From: Phascolarctos cinereus
Taxonomy: Eukaryota; Chordata; Mammalia; Diprotodontia; Phascolarctidae
NCBI RefSeq assembly: GCF_002099425.1
Contig: NW_018343984.1
Location: forward strand, 16,157,501-16,221,500
Direction: 5' to 3'
Length of the DNA stretch: 64,000 bases
This document shows positions 1 to 10,359 of the stretch, piece by piece. The position numbers were made by a program, and so were the translations under genes. The notes beneath the pieces were generated by a model that searched no databases, was not told the origin of the DNA, and worked only from the letters and a program-made list of their open reading frames with translations. Numbering within the stretch: position 1 is the stretch's first letter; the number at the start of each line of letters is the position of its first letter.

Positions 1-340
1 TCCTATGGGCACGGTTTGGCTTCTTAGACTTGTACAGAATTCACCGCAAAATTCAATGATAAGGAAGAATCAATTCAACGTTATGATGTCATGACCAAGT
101 AAATCATTCAGGGCTAAGGACTCACCTGACTGCCACTTGCCAGAAGTAATTCATGTGAATTAGACTGAGGCTTTCGTCATTCCTGATGGTAGGACACACA
201 ACCATGGAAGTCAAAAGTCTTATCTGGGTCCCGGTATAACTCCAAACAAATAGGGGAGTAAAAAAGAACCAAAACCTAAAACAAAGCAAAACTTAGCTCC
301 CTTCCAAGACCATTTATCCTCATCTCCTTTAATATTTTGT

Positions 341-344
<4 letters not shown>
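1..344. other. Unique-looking sequence, nothing recognised
   Basis: No repeat family, exon-like frame or RNA could be recognised in this stretch. It leads into the compound microsatellite that follows. Confidence 0.4.
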
Positions 345-386
<42 letters not shown>

Positions 387-494
387 ATGTATGTAATATA
401 TACATACACACAAAGAGAGAACAAAAGTGAGAGTGAGAGAGAGAAAATGAAAGGAGAGAAAAGAGAAGAGAAAGAGAGAAGAGGAGAGAGAGGA

Positions 495-532
<38 letters not shown>
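345..532. repeat. Compound microsatellite (TG)n - GA-rich - (CA)n
   Basis: A pure TG run (about 345-383) is followed by a short AT-rich spacer, a purine-only GA-rich tract (about 411-495) and a pure AC run (about 495-532). The TG and CA arms are complementary, so the locus could fold as a large imperfect hairpin with a purine loop. Long open frames across it encode only Cys-Val, Thr-His or Glu-Arg-Lys repeats and are not genes. Confidence 0.95.
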
Positions 533-534
<2 letters not shown>

Positions 535-574
535 ACTGCAATGCCGGAGACCCAAGGTCACATCCTCACTGTGA

Positions 575-735
575 CACTTTTTAGCTCAGTGATCTTAGAC
601 AAATTGCTTTACTTTTTTGAACCCCATTTTCTTCTGCTAACTTTAGAGGTCTACGAAAACACAAGTAGTGACCTAGCATAACCCTCTCATTTAAAGATGG
701 TGAAACATTCCCAGAAAGGTGACAAAGATCTCAAT
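575..735. repeat. Weak MIR-like fragments
   Basis: A short plus-sense piece (GTGATCTTAGACAAATTGC, like the MIR 'gtgaccttgggcaagtcact' core) is followed by a minus-sense piece near 680-730 (TTTAAAGATGGTGAAACATTCC). Both are short and decayed. Assignment rests on the core motif only. Confidence 0.3.
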
Positions 736-740
736 TCTCA

Positions 741-1145
741 GCTTTACACAGTGCTCTGCCAATTTTGAAATGGATCTAAGCTCTCACTCATGTGACTACT
801 CCCTCCAGCAATGCAGATCACAACTTATCCACGATGGTCTACGCTGTGTGACTCACGCCCACATCCTCCCAAAGTTTGCCAAAGGGGGGCACCCAACATT
901 GCAGGCACTTTCCTCACTGTTAGCATTGGGCCGATACCAGGGTTAACACCTGAACAATTCACAGGTTATCCTTCCCTTTCACCAATGCCTTCTTGGTTCT
1001 TACATGTCATTGGTGGCTGTGTATACTATGGTTCTTCTTTGCGTTTTTTTTTTTTTGTAATGTGTTAGACTCCAAAGGCAATGGAAAGATGTGTGGTTGG
1101 TGTGTGTAGACTGGTGGGCACACAAGTAAGTAGATGCTTAATTAT
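741..1145. other. No recognised feature
   Basis: Unique-looking sequence with a short T-run near 1044-1056. The open frames here are below 90 codons and show no protein family. Confidence 0.35.
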
Positions 1146-1395
1146 TGCATGCTGGTACAGTGAATAGAGAGATAGAATGTTGGCCCTGGAGCCAGGGAGA
1201 CCTGAGTTCAAATTTTGCCTCAAACTCTTTGTTAGATGTGTGACCCTGAGTAAGTCACTAAACCTCTGTTAAATGAGGATGATAATAGCACCTTCCTCCC
1301 AGGGTTGTTTCTGCAATCAAAGGAAACAATATGTGCAGAGCACTTTGCAAACCTTAAACACTATATTAAGGCTATTATCATTATCATTATGCTCC
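1146..1395 (+). repeat. MIR (CORE-SINE), near full length
   Basis: Elements seen in order: tRNA-like head (GAGACCTGAGTTCAAATTTT as degenerate B box), CORE region (TGTGACCCTGAGTAAGTCAC), AATGAGGATGATAATAGCAC, then the L2-like tail GCACTTTGCAAACCTTAAAC ending in ATTATC repeats. MIR was mobilised by L2 in therian ancestors, so this copy is old. Confidence 0.85.
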
Positions 1396-2530
1396 AGAAA
1401 TGAGACCATATCAGCTAAAAAACAAAACAAAACAAGCCTCACCAATACCAGATCCCCTGTCAGAGACAGGAAGAAAAGAGGGGTGTTTTATAACTTTCCA
1501 AACCAGGAAGTCAGGAATAGTACCCAGAACTCAGGATTCGCTTGAACAATGACACTTGACAGTCTGCTCACCACCTTATATGTTTATGCCTTAGTTGGGG
1601 TCATGCCTCCATTAAACTGGAAAATCACTTACCAGAGCAATGATAAAGGGCCAAAAGCCAAATCCATAGAGATTCAGTAAACACACTAGGCCTAAGATAG
1701 GACAACTGGGATTTTATCTCTGAATTTAGAGTGGGCCAATAGCACCCATAGTCCTTTGAAGGCATAAAAACAGTGGAGATTTGCACCTAGTTAATGGGAA
1801 GAACTAGTCTCTTCACTTTAGAAGTTGCCAGATGGCCTGCTTTCTCACCCCAGGTGATCTCTTCCTTGGCACACCCCCCGTGACATGCGTGTGCATTTCA
1901 TGCCACTTGCCCCAGGGGTGCCTTATGTGGCTCCAGACAAAAATATTTCTGGTTACAGCCCTGAGCATTATCAGAATTCACCCTCAGTTTGCTAGCACTT
2001 GCTTTTGGTTTTTCTACCCTCTTCTCCACTCCCCCCTTCCCCCCCATCACGCCATCTCAACCCTCTCCCCAATCAGCAGCATCGGATTAGAATCTAGCCG
2101 ACCTGGGTAAGGTCCCCTTGGCACCTCTGCTCCTTCCATCCAGAAAAAGAATGGGTTTCTTTTGTCCTTTCCTGCACTCGGTTGGCCTTGTCACAAATTA
2201 CATTGTTGTCCTGTTCCATTTTCTGGAGTTAATGCTCAGTCTCCATCAAACAGGAGGCAGGGTTTTGCCTTGGGAAAGTCAAACTTGTCTTTACTGAAAG
2301 AAATGGTAATCTTTCACATTTGACTTGGTTGTAGGAAGGGGTCCATGTGTCACTAGGACAAGTTTGGAAATGCTAAGACCATAAAAACACAAGCCAGCCA
2401 AACCACACCATGAGTATGCAAAAACTACACCGCCTAATTGAAATCTATAGAGTACTTGATAATATGCTTTTCATTTGATTCATTTCTCTGACAGTCAGCT
2501 ATTAGCAATTATTATTGCAAGATAAGAATC
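1396..2530. other. Repeat-poor stretch, nothing recognised
   Basis: About 1.1 kb without a recognisable repeat or RNA. A frame at 1832-2110 (92 codons) is rich in Pro/Cys/Ser, has no known domain and no splice context. I see no reason to call it a gene. Confidence 0.4.
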
Positions 2531-2533
2531 TTG

Positions 2534-2665
2534 TATGGTGTAAGGGATATCGAGCTGGCCTCAAAACCCAGAAGTCCTGAGTCCAAACCCTGCCTCTGAC
2601 ACATACTAATCATGTGGACCTGTGTCAATCACTTATACTATCTTTGTTATATAACTCTCTGAAAG
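2534..2665 (+). repeat. MIR-like SINE fragment
   Basis: Recognised by CCTGAGTCCAAACCCTGCCT, CTGACACATACTAATCATGT and a degraded GACC..GTCAATCACTT core. The 3' tail is missing or too decayed. Confidence 0.6.
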
Positions 2666-2904
2666 TATGAATTTCAGAAAAGGTGTTGACTTACATCGGT
2701 AGAGAAAATCCTCTCATGAAGAGTTTACTAGATAAATGAAATTATAAGTCTCATCATCCTCTGCACTCATCACTTATTTGTAGAGAGAAGTATCCAAACC
2801 TGTGTAGCGGCTTCTGGTAATGGGAAGTCTTTCCACCAATGCGATCTGACATCTTTGTAATGTAGAATTTAACAGAGTTGCCCAGGAAACTAAGATGTCA
2901 GCTA

Positions 2905-3125
2905 GCTGATGCGATAGATACAGCATTGAATTCGAAGTCAGGAAGACCTGAGTTCAAATCCAGTCTCAGACACTTACTAGCTGTATGACCCTGGGCAAGT
3001 CGCTTAACCTGGTTTGCCTCAATTTCCTCATCATGAGCTGGAGAAGGAAATGGAGAACCACTCTAGTATCTTTCACAAGAAAACATCAAACGAGGTCATG
3101 GAAAGTCAAACACAACTGAAACAAC
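2905..3125 (+). repeat. MAR1 CORE-SINE (RTE/BovB-tailed)
   Basis: Head GAAGACCTGAGTTCAAATCC, core TGACCCTGGGCAAGTCGCTT, then the MAR1-specific block GAGCTGGAGAAGGAAATGGA, a degenerate CCAAGAAAAC segment, and the tail GTCAAACACAACTGAAACAA. The tail resembles the BovB/RTE 3' end, which fits mobilisation by an RTE LINE. Confidence 0.88.
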
Positions 3126-3129
3126 TGAA

Positions 3130-3305
3130 CAACAGTGATACTGAGCAGCTCGCTTAAACCTTCTAAACCTCAGTTCCCTTAACTGTAAAAGGTGAGTAGT
3201 AATAGCACCTAATTGAAAGAGTGGTTGCGAGAGTCAATTAAGATAATGTATGTAAAGTGATTTGCAAACTTTAAAGCATTATCTAAATGCTCACTGTTAT
3301 GATGG
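3130..3305 (+). repeat. MIR 3' portion
   Basis: CCTCAGTTCCCTTAACTGTA, AATAGCACCTAATTG and the tail TAAAGTGATTTGCAAACTTT followed by AAGCATTATCTAAATGCTC mark the 3' half of a MIR. The 5' half seems replaced by the adjoining MAR1. Confidence 0.7.
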
Positions 3306-3349
3306 TGACACAGACAGTATGAGTCTAAACCAGGACTTGAACTCAGATC

Positions 3350-3486
3350 TTTTTTTTTTTCTTTTTCCTTGGAGGTAATCGAAGTTAAGAGACTTGGCCA
3401 GGGTCACCCGGCTAGTAAGTGTCTGAGGCTGGATTTGATCTCAGGTCCTCCTGACTCTAGGGCCAGTGCTCTATCCACTGTGGCAT
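3350..3486 (-). repeat. WSINE1-like tRNA-SINE, minus strand
   Basis: Reads, on plus, as a T-rich end (reverse of the A tail), AAGTTAAGAGACTTGGCCAG, CTAGTAAGTGTCTGAGGCTG, TGACTCTAGGGCCAGTGCTC and TATCCACTGTGGCA. This is the reverse complement of the tRNA-derived head GTGG..GCACTGGCCCTGGAGTCAGG. Confidence 0.85.
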
Positions 3487-3614
3487 TCTGATTCTTCATT
3501 GTTATAGTTCAATTCCAGTTATTATTATGAGACATTATTATGTTATGATAAAAAGATGCAAACACAGCTATTATTATATGGTAGAAAAGTCTCTGTGTGT
3601 TTAGAAATAAAAGG

Positions 3615-3735
3615 AACTCAATTCAAGTCCAGGTACGGATGCTTACTCCCTCTCTGACATAGACAAGTCACTTAACTTCTCTGGGAGTCAGTCACTTCAT
3701 CTGCAGGATAAAGGGCTTGGGCTAAGTTTAAGAGA
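3615..3735 (+). repeat. Decayed MIR fragment
   Basis: ACATAGACAAGTCACTTAAC plus CTTCATCTGCAGGATAAAG fit the MIR core. The flanks are too diverged to fix boundaries. Confidence 0.5.
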
Positions 3736-4224
3736 GTAAAATAATGTTTAAAACATAAAGATGAAGGGGGAAAGCCTTCCTCAATCCACCTAGCTTTACA
3801 TTTGCTGAATTGTATTAACCTTAAAAATTAGTTCAACATCTCAAAAGATATTATTGATGTGGGTACTACCTTCATAGGCTCAAATCTCCACCCCTCCATG
3901 CCTTAATATATTGTCTTTATGAGCTTTTCTAGCCAGAAATATATGTCACCTCGTGGTCAGACATAAAAAGATGAACCCTTCTAACCAGTTCATGTGTCAG
4001 ACAAAAGCTCCATCCCTAGGCTAGGCCCATACTCAAAGTTTTTTTCAATTTGGTAAGATTTATGCTCCACTGAAGTAGTCTTCTACCCAGGGTTCCTTCC
4101 ATACCATGAGACACTAGGAGACTTTCATAGAGGGACAATCAAATCTAACATGGTTAAATTAGAAAAGAAATGTATTTTAAAAAACCCACTCATGGACAGC
4201 AACTGATGCCATATAATAGAAAAA
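3736..4224. other. No recognised feature
   Basis: AT-rich unique-looking sequence with no recognisable repeat, RNA or coding signal. Confidence 0.35.
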
Positions 4225-4236
4225 AGTATTAGATTT

Positions 4237-4378
4237 GGGGGCAGCCAGTTGGTTCAGTGGATAGAACACCGGCCCTGGATTTAGGAGGACCTGAGTTCAA
4301 ATCTAGCCTCAGACATGTAACACTCACTAGCTATGTGACTCTGGGCAAGTCACTTAACCCCAATTGCCTTAAAAAAAA
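4237..4378 (+). repeat. WSINE1-like tRNA-SINE, full length
   Basis: Starts GGGGGCAGCCAGTTGGTTCA, contains A-box-like and B-box-like (GAGTTCAAATC) pol III promoter motifs, TGACTCTGGGCAAGTCACTT and ends CCCAATTGCCTT plus an A run. Flanks AGTATTAGATTT (4225-4236) and GAATATTAGGTTT (4379-4391) are a probable imperfect target-site duplication. Confidence 0.9.
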
Positions 4379-4507
4379 GAATATTAGGTTTCGAGTGAGT
4401 TGTTTTCTTCAGATAAATGAATTTGAGGGATCTATTTCTCCTTAAAATTGTTTTTGTAGATCACAATAGATCATAGAGAAAAGAACTCAGAGAACATGAG
4501 AGTATGA

Positions 4508-4690
4508 AAGGATCATAGATCTAGGGTTGGAAGGTGCCTTAGAGAATATCGAATCCAACCCTTTCATCTTACAGATGAGGAAACTGAACACCAGAAGTGT
4601 GGAGTGCCTGCATAAATCATAAGTAACAGAGCCAGGATTCAACTTTAGGTCTGACCACAATCTAGTATTCTTCCTAATATCTGTCATTGG
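4508..4690 (-). repeat. MIR-family SINE, minus strand
   Basis: Plus-strand order GATCATAGATCTAGGGTTGG, AGGTGCCTTAGAGAATATCG, CATCTTACAGATGAGGAAAC and GCCAGGATTCAACTTTAGGT is the reverse complement of a MIR with the marsupial 3' tail ending CTAAATCTATGATC. Confidence 0.75.
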
Positions 4691-5760
4691 CTATACCCAT
4701 TATCTTTGCTCAGAGCTTAGTCTGTGTATGCCAGACATGGAGAAAGACCTTTAAAGAAATCTTGGCATGGTTTGGGGGAGTGGGGGGGGGGCCAAGGAGG
4801 GAAAAGCAATGATAGGGAAATGAGCCCTACAGATACTGGAGCATGAACAATTTCCTCTGTATGCCATCTTAATTGTTATGCTCATCCAGACTGGGCTAGT
4901 CAATCTACAGATTTGGAGCTTGACAAATGTATCACTTCTGTTTGAGTGAAGGTGGTAGCTGACTACCTACAGAACCATGAACATAGTAGGTACTTCAAAA
5001 CGACTAATAAAATTTAATTTAGTTTAATCACTCACCCACCCCACTTTTTTTTTTGTACCTAGTGTATATAACATAGGATCTGGGTTTACTCTCCCAATCA
5101 CCATTCCCCCTGACAAGTCAAGTCCTCATAAAGTAGGTGCTGCTGCATCTCCTCTAAGGAGTCTAGGGGGTAACCCTGAAGGGTTAGGGCTGGTTTTATA
5201 AGATCATAAGCAACCACCAGTGTTCTTCCTGTCATGACTAACAGTTAACATCAACTAGTCAGCCGGATTTAATTAGCTTTTAGATACAACAGCTAAGGGT
5301 AAGGCTGATCCCTGACATATTGAAGAATGGACTTAAATGCAAGAATATAAAATCTTGTAATTCTTTTTCCCTTTTATCTTACGAAGTCAATAAAATGGCA
5401 ACAATCCATCACGCAACTCAAAGAAGTCTGATTCACAGACATTCTCACTCAAACCACCTCTTTCCTTCCCTGCTTCAAGAAAGCCTCAGCTAATGTTTAC
5501 CTAGCTCCTGGGGAGCAGATAGATTTCTCCAGATGTCCCAGATGAGGCCAGCAGATTGTGAGACACTAAGAGAGCAGTTGAGACTAGGAGAATTCAACAT
5601 GGCAATTAACAACACTGGCTTTCCTGAGAAAGTGAATATGTGATTGATCCCATCACTAGGAGAGTCTGTGATGAATGGACTGCTTATAAAGACAGTGGAC
5701 ACATGCCTATGGCATGAAAGGCATAAAAGCTGAGAACTAATTGGAGAAGGGAAATAAAGG
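4691..5760. other. No recognised feature
   Basis: About 1 kb with a G-run near 4776-4790 and no recognisable repeat. A minus frame at 5490-5786 (98 codons) has no known domain and no supporting context. Confidence 0.35.
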
Positions 5761-5765
5761 GAAAA

Positions 5766-6036
5766 GAATAAGCATTTATATAGCACCTACTATGTACCAG
5801 GCATTCTATGAAGTGTTTTTACAAATATTACCTCCTTTGATCTTCACAACACAGAAAGGTACATGATATTAGTGTCATCATTTTACAGTTGAGGAAATTG
5901 AGTCAAACTGAGGTGAAATGATTTGCCTTGGGTCACATATCCAGTAGCTGTCTGAAGTCAGATTTGAACTCTGATTTTTTTTTTCTAATTCCAGGTCCAG
6001 CACTCTGTCCGTTGTGCCCATCAGTTGCCTCTAATT
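5766..6036 (-). repeat. MIR3/THER2-like SINE, minus strand
   Basis: Begins with the L2-like end AGCACCTACTATGTACCAGG, continues ACAAATATTACCTCCTTTGA, CATTTTACAGTTGAGGAAAT, AGATTTGAACTCTGA and ends at AGCACTCTGTCCGTTGTGCC. This matches the reverse of the THER2/MIR3 layout. A T-run at 5977-5986 interrupts the head. Confidence 0.8.
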
Positions 6037-6104
6037 TGTATATGTCCCAGGATTAAGAATCTTTCTCATTGGACTTAGACTACAGCACGCCCTATTCTTA
6101 GATG

Positions 6105-6515
6105 ATAGTCTCACAGGCTAGGAAGGGGCCTATGAAGTCGTGTAGTCCATGGTGTTGTTCAGTTGCGTCTGACTCTTCCTGACTCCGTGGACCACATTGT
6201 CCGTGGGGTTTTCTTGGCAAAGATACTGGAGTGGTTTGCCATTTCCTTCTCCACTGGCTCAAGGCAAACAGAAGTTAAGTGACTTGCCCAGGATCACACA
6301 GCTAGTAAGTGTCAAAATCTGGATTCCAACACAAGACTTCCTAAAGGCCTAGTGCTCTATCCGCTGAGACACCTGCCTGCCTTCTATTCTAGTCTAGCCC
6401 TTTTCATTTTATGTTTGAGGAAACCAAGGGCCAGATAGTTTATGTTGCACAGATATAAATGGCAGAATTGGAATTGGAATCCAGATCTCATAAATCCAAT
6501 GTTCATTCTCTTTCC
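6105..6515 (-). repeat. MIR-family SINE split by a MAR1
   Basis: Left part 6105-6150 (AGGAAGGGGCCTATGAAGTC then GTGTAGTCC) and right part about 6392-6515 (TCTAGCCCTTTTCATTTTAT, GAGGAAACCAAGGGCCAGAT, GGAATCCAGATCTCATAA) are collinear halves of one minus-strand MIR. A MAR1 lies between them. TAGTCCA/TAGTCTA at the two junctions may be the target duplication. Confidence 0.65.
6151..6385 (-). repeat. MAR1 CORE-SINE, minus strand
   Basis: Plus-strand order is GTTGTTCAGTTGCGTCTGAC (reverse of the BovB-like tail), GGGGTTTTCTTGGCAAAGAT, GTGGTTTGCCATTTCCTTCT, GTGACTTGCCCAGGATCACA and GTGCTCTATCCGCTGAG. It is full length and inserted in an older MIR. Confidence 0.88.
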
Positions 6516-6885
6516 TGTTTTACTAGACCACTTGCATGAGTACCACTGAATATAAAGCAGGTCCTAGATCCCATCTTTCATTCATTCAATAACCATTTAT
6601 TAAACTTCTGCTTACTGAAGGCAATATGGAGTTAATGAAATCATGGTGCCTTTCCTCGTGGTAATTACAATCTGGGGAGGAGGAGGAGGAAGAAGAGGAG
6701 AAGGTAAAACACGGGAGACAATATGACATATTTAAAAGTATGGAGTGTTATACAACATGTAAAAATGGTAAAGAGTAGTAGAATAAAATAAAGAGTGATA
6801 GATCTAGCCTAGTGAGGTCAGAGGAAGGCAAGTCATTTTGTGTCTTGTAGGAGGTGATGCTTTTAATAAAAATAAAGAAGGCAAA

Positions 6886-7015
6886 GGACAGCTGGGTGGT
6901 GCAGTGAATAGAGCACTAGCCCTGGAGTCAGGAGGTCCTGAGTTCAAAATGACCTCAGACACTTATTAGCTGTGTGACCCTGAACCCCGATTGCCTCCCT
7001 CCCCCAAAAAAATTA
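6886..7015 (+). repeat. WSINE1-like tRNA-SINE
   Basis: GGACAGCTGGGTGGTGCAGT, GCACTAGCCCTGGAGTCAGG, TGAGTTCAAAATGACCTC and TTAGCTGTGTGACCCTGAAC are followed by a short A-rich tail. AAGAAGGCAA before and AAAAAGGCAA after suggest a target duplication. A few bases of the usual GGGCAAGTCACTT segment are missing. Confidence 0.85.
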
Positions 7016-7124
7016 AATAAAAAGGCAAGTGTAAGGATAGTTCTAATATCCCCCAATTGACTTGTGAAATAGATACTTAGTAAATGAGGAAGAAGGGTAT
7101 TTAAATAAATGAATTTTTTAAAAA

Positions 7125-7215
7125 AATTTAAGTACCTACTATATGCCAAGCACAATGCTAAGCATTAGGGTGATACTTAGAAAAAGCAATACAGCCCCTG
7201 CTCTTGAGAAGCTTG
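7125..7215 (-). repeat. L2 3' end, minus strand
   Basis: AAGTACCTACTATATGCCAA, CAATGCTAAGCATTAGGG and CCCCTGCTCTTGAGAAGCTT are the reverse complement of the L2 3' UTR, whose sense end reads 'agtgcctggcacatagtagg'. Confidence 0.75.
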
Positions 7216-7331
7216 CAAGTGTTTTTAATCTCTGGACTAATTGGACATCAATTTAATAGAATTAAACACACGATTACTAATACATATTGTAAATAATACA
7301 TTAATTGAATGAATCAATAAATGAAATAGAG

Positions 7332-7465
7332 GTTTAGTAAGCACTTATTACATATAAAATACCATGCTAAGAACCAAGGATAAAAATGGAAAAGAAAAAC
7401 ATGCTAGTCCCTGCCCTCAGGGAACTCACATTCTAGTAGAAGGAGGCAATACATAACAACAAGTT
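7332..7465 (-). repeat. Second L2 3' end, minus strand
   Basis: TTTAGTAAGCACTTATTACA, CCATGCTAAGAACCAAGGAT and CCCTGCCCTCAGGGAACTCA repeat the same L2 3' UTR signature about 200 bp from the previous one. Two independent insertions or a duplicated end are both possible. Confidence 0.75.
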
Positions 7466-8050
7466 TTAGTTGCCAAATCAGATGGAAAGGAAGGCCCAGT
7501 GTTTGTTAGGGTGCATGGCCAAGCGGATAATAATGCATCTCTAATGTTATTTTAAGTTGAGTCATTTGACTGTGCTGAGGATTTTGGTGGTGATAACTTT
7601 CTTTTCTGGGCCTTCAGCAGCTGTGGCTGCCTAGGAGGCAGGAGGCAGGCAGCACCTGCAGCAGGGTCAGAATGCAACTTGCTTCCCTGGATGGCGGCTA
7701 TGAGAGCTGGGTCAAAGGCAGGGCCAATGGCTTATTCTGATGTGCAAGTCACATAAATGACACAATCCCTCCCCTCAAGGACTGACATTGTCTATTATCT
7801 TAGGATGTAGTTGATAAGAATGGAAAGAAATAGCAGATTTCCTAACTAAATGTTAAGTCTATATGAACTTAAGGAAAGGAATGCTAGGGGACAGAAAAAA
7901 ATGAAATTAAAAAAGACAGTAAACCACCCTCCTCTATAAACATTGAACATCAACTGGATATTGGGTACTTTGTTAGGAATACTAAGGGTTATGGGTATAG
8001 TAGAGAACAAAAGACATTGCTATGTTTCTCAGAAGTTAAAAACCATTTAC
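7466..8050. other. No recognised feature
   Basis: Includes a GC-richer patch (about 7610-7720, CAGCAGCTGTGGCTGCC..) that stands out from the AT-rich surroundings. No coding frame or repeat family was recognised. Confidence 0.35.
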
Positions 8051-8054
8051 CTTT

Positions 8055-8262
8055 GCCTCTGTATTGGAAAGAACAATGGACTTTGAGGCATTGGAAACCT
8101 GGGTTCCCTATTGTCCCTGCCATTTATTAACTGAAGGACTTACCTCTTGAGTTTCATTCTCCTCATCTGTAAAATTGGCTTATTAGCCTACCTGACATAG
8201 CTGGTGTGAGGGCTTTTCTAGGCTTAAAATGGATGATGCTGATGCTTATGCTGATGAGAATT
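8055..8262 (+). repeat. MIR fragment
   Basis: GAAACCTGGGTTCCCTATTG, CTCCTCATCTGTAAAATTGG and CTACCTGACATAGCTGG follow the MIR core-to-tail order. The tail decays into GATGATGCTGATGC. Confidence 0.65.
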
Positions 8263-8269
8263 AGAATGA

Positions 8270-9425
8270 GGTTGTCATCCCTCCCACCTCCTACAAAGCC
8301 TTACTATAGCTAGCTTTACCTCCATCTCATATATTACAATTTAAGCTTCTCCAGGGGCTCCACCTTGTTGCTTACAAATATACTTGGGTCTTCTCAGTTC
8401 TAAACATGTCTCGCTCTGATTCTGCTAACTCAGCTAGCTCCTGTACCCATGTATTTCCACCCCTTCATAATCAAACTTCTTATAACATCTATCTACACTT
8501 AAAGGCTCTATTTAATTCCACCTCATCTCTTCTCTGCCTTTGCAATCTGGATTATTTTTCTATCATCTACAAATCTTTCAAAAGTCATGAACAACCTTGG
8601 TTGTTTTTGCCAATAGACAATTCCAATGACCTCTTCTCACTCTTCCTCATCCTTTACTTCTCTGTAGCATTTGTCACCATTGACTACCCTCCCCTTCTGG
8701 ATGTTTTGTCCTGCATTGGTTACAGGGTTAGGACACTGACCTTGTTTTCCTCATTTCCAACTGCTCTGTTTCTGATCCTTTCATAGATTCTTTACACTCT
8801 TCCCAACTCCTTGAGGTGATTGGCTCAGATCATGTCCTTGGCCCTTTTTTCTATTTTCTATAATGTCTCCTTGGTCATTCTTGTTTATTCCTACATATTC
8901 AAATATAACCTATACATAAGTCACTTTCAAACCTCTCTCTTCAATCCCAACCTCTTTTCTAAGTTCCAGACCTGTTCTCCAGCCACTTGTAGAATATCTT
9001 GATCAGAAGTCCCTCTGGCATCTCAGATTCAGCATGCTCAAGTCTGAGCTTGCTATTTTTCAAAATTCTCTTCCCTCCTTTTGATTTGACTATTTCTGCT
9101 AGTGGAAACCACCATTCACCTGGTTTATCTATACAGAAAACATTTTTTTTAAACTTTCCCTTCTCTTTCTGATCTCATATCATTTCAGTTAGAAATTCCT
9201 GTCCCTTATTTATTTACAACCTCTTAGATAGATTTGTTTCTTTCCAGTCCCATTGCCTGCTTTCTAATCCAGATCTTCATTATCCATCAGTCTTCTCCCA
9301 GTTCTTCCTACTATTACTCTCCCCTCCATCTCCTGAAATTCAAATGATCACATCGCTGCTAGACTAACCTTTCTTACGCAGGGATCTGACCTTATTCCTG
9401 TTCAAATCAAAATTTTGCATTGGTG
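8270..9425 (+). repeat. L2 LINE, decayed coding segment
   Basis: The frame at 8406-8786 contains ATIDYPPLLDVLSCIGYR-like text (seen as VTIDYPPLLDVLS), matching the L2 ORF2 motif FDTVDHPLLLDTLSSLGFRD in the reverse transcriptase palm. Downstream, CATGTCCTTGGCCC corresponds to the 'gtcctgggccct' block, and CAGATTCAGCATGCTCAAGT to 'ctcaacatgtccaaaac'. Frames shift repeatedly and the YADD box is not recognisable, so this is dead. It is 5' truncated and grades into 3' UTR-like text near 9400. Confidence 0.75.
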
Positions 9426-9439
9426 CTCAAGTTAAAAGA

Positions 9440-9590
9440 TGATTCAATTTGGAGGCAGAGGATTTGGTTTCAAATTCTGATGCTGCCGCTTATGAGCCTG
9501 TATCACACTGGCTAGTCATTCCTCTGCTTGAGGTTTGAGTTTCTCTATCTATAAAAATTTAGGAAGTTTGAAGAGATGATGGATTTATGT
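9440..9590 (+). repeat. MIR fragment
   Basis: GGAGGCAGAGGATTTGGTTT, ACACTGGCTAGTCATTCCTC and TTTCTCTATCTATAAAAATT give the MIR order with heavy divergence. Confidence 0.55.
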
Positions 9591-9735
9591 CTGGAAGGAA
9601 TTGTTAGGGTCATCTAACCTATCTCCCTCATTTTATGGATGAGGGAAATGAGGCATAGATGGGTTCGGTGACTTCAGTAAGGTGACCCAGATAGTGAGTT
9701 TGTGATCTAAATCAACTTCTCTGACTCCAGAATAT
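9575..9735 (-). repeat. MIR-family SINE, minus strand
   Basis: GTCTGGAAGGAATTGTTAGG, CATTTTATGGATGAGGGAAA, AGATAGTGAGTTTGTGATC and CTTCTCTGACTCCAG are the reverse complement of a tailed MIR. It abuts a plus-strand MIR, giving a head-to-head pair. Confidence 0.65.
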
Positions 9736-10050
9736 ACATGACTTCTATCGACACTTCGAATGGTTCCATTTGCAGTATCTACATCTCAAAATGTCAATGA
9801 TATGGGATTCACCTTCTGTTTTCTTCCAAGAGCATTCAGGCAGCTACATCCCTGTCAATATTAGAAGGAACATCTTACTCTGGTCTACTTGTAGCCTAAG
9901 ATTGCATTAAATTACACACTCGTTGGATAGGTCAAGTGGTATTTTAATCATCTGTCACTGAAATAGCAAAGTCAAAAATTATTATACACAATCTCTAAAC
10001 CTACATGTAGACTGATCAGAACACTGCACACTGTCTATTTAAATTCAGAA
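9736..10050. other. No recognised feature
   Basis: Unique-looking sequence with no repeat, RNA or coding signal that I can recognise. Confidence 0.35.
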
Positions 10051-10054
10051 GGAT

Positions 10055-10190
10055 TTTATTTTATACCAAACATTTATTAAGCATTTTTGTATATAGAACA
10101 TTGTAATAGATACTAGGGAAAATGGAAATTTCTACTAAGACACAGTTCTTACCCTCAGGGATCTCACAGTCCAGCAGGAGAATGACATCA
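10055..10190 (-). repeat. L2 3' end, minus strand
   Basis: CATTTATTAAGCATTTTTGT, ATTGTAATAGATACTAGGG and ACCCTCAGGGATCTCACAGT match the reversed L2 3' UTR. It is the first of three stacked ends. Confidence 0.7.
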
Positions 10191-10224
10191 ATACAGGTAA
10201 TTGTCATGAACAATATTACATGAT

Positions 10225-10350
10225 CCAATCTGAATCCAGTAATATTTTATTAACTTCCTGCTATGTGTAACTCATTGTTAGGAGCTGGGGGTACAAAGAC
10301 AAAATGAAAAACAGCCCCTGTTCTCAAGGAGAACATTCTGTTGGGGGAAT
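10225..10350 (-). repeat. L2 3' end, minus strand
   Basis: ATTTTATTAACTTCCTGCTA, TTAGGAGCTGGGGGTACAAA and CCCCTGTTCTCAAGGAGAAC give the same L2 signature as the neighbouring copies. Confidence 0.75.
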
Positions 10351-10359
10351 ACAATAAAT

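Noticed and set aside
220-584. Overlapping open frames of 78-113 codons on both strands
   Set aside because: They translate microsatellite TG/GA/CA repeats (Cys-Val, Thr-His, Glu-Arg). No real protein.
4237-4378. Possible tRNA gene (A- and B-box-like motifs)
   Set aside because: It is the tRNA-derived head of a SINE repeated at least nine times; no cloverleaf with a proper anticodon stem.
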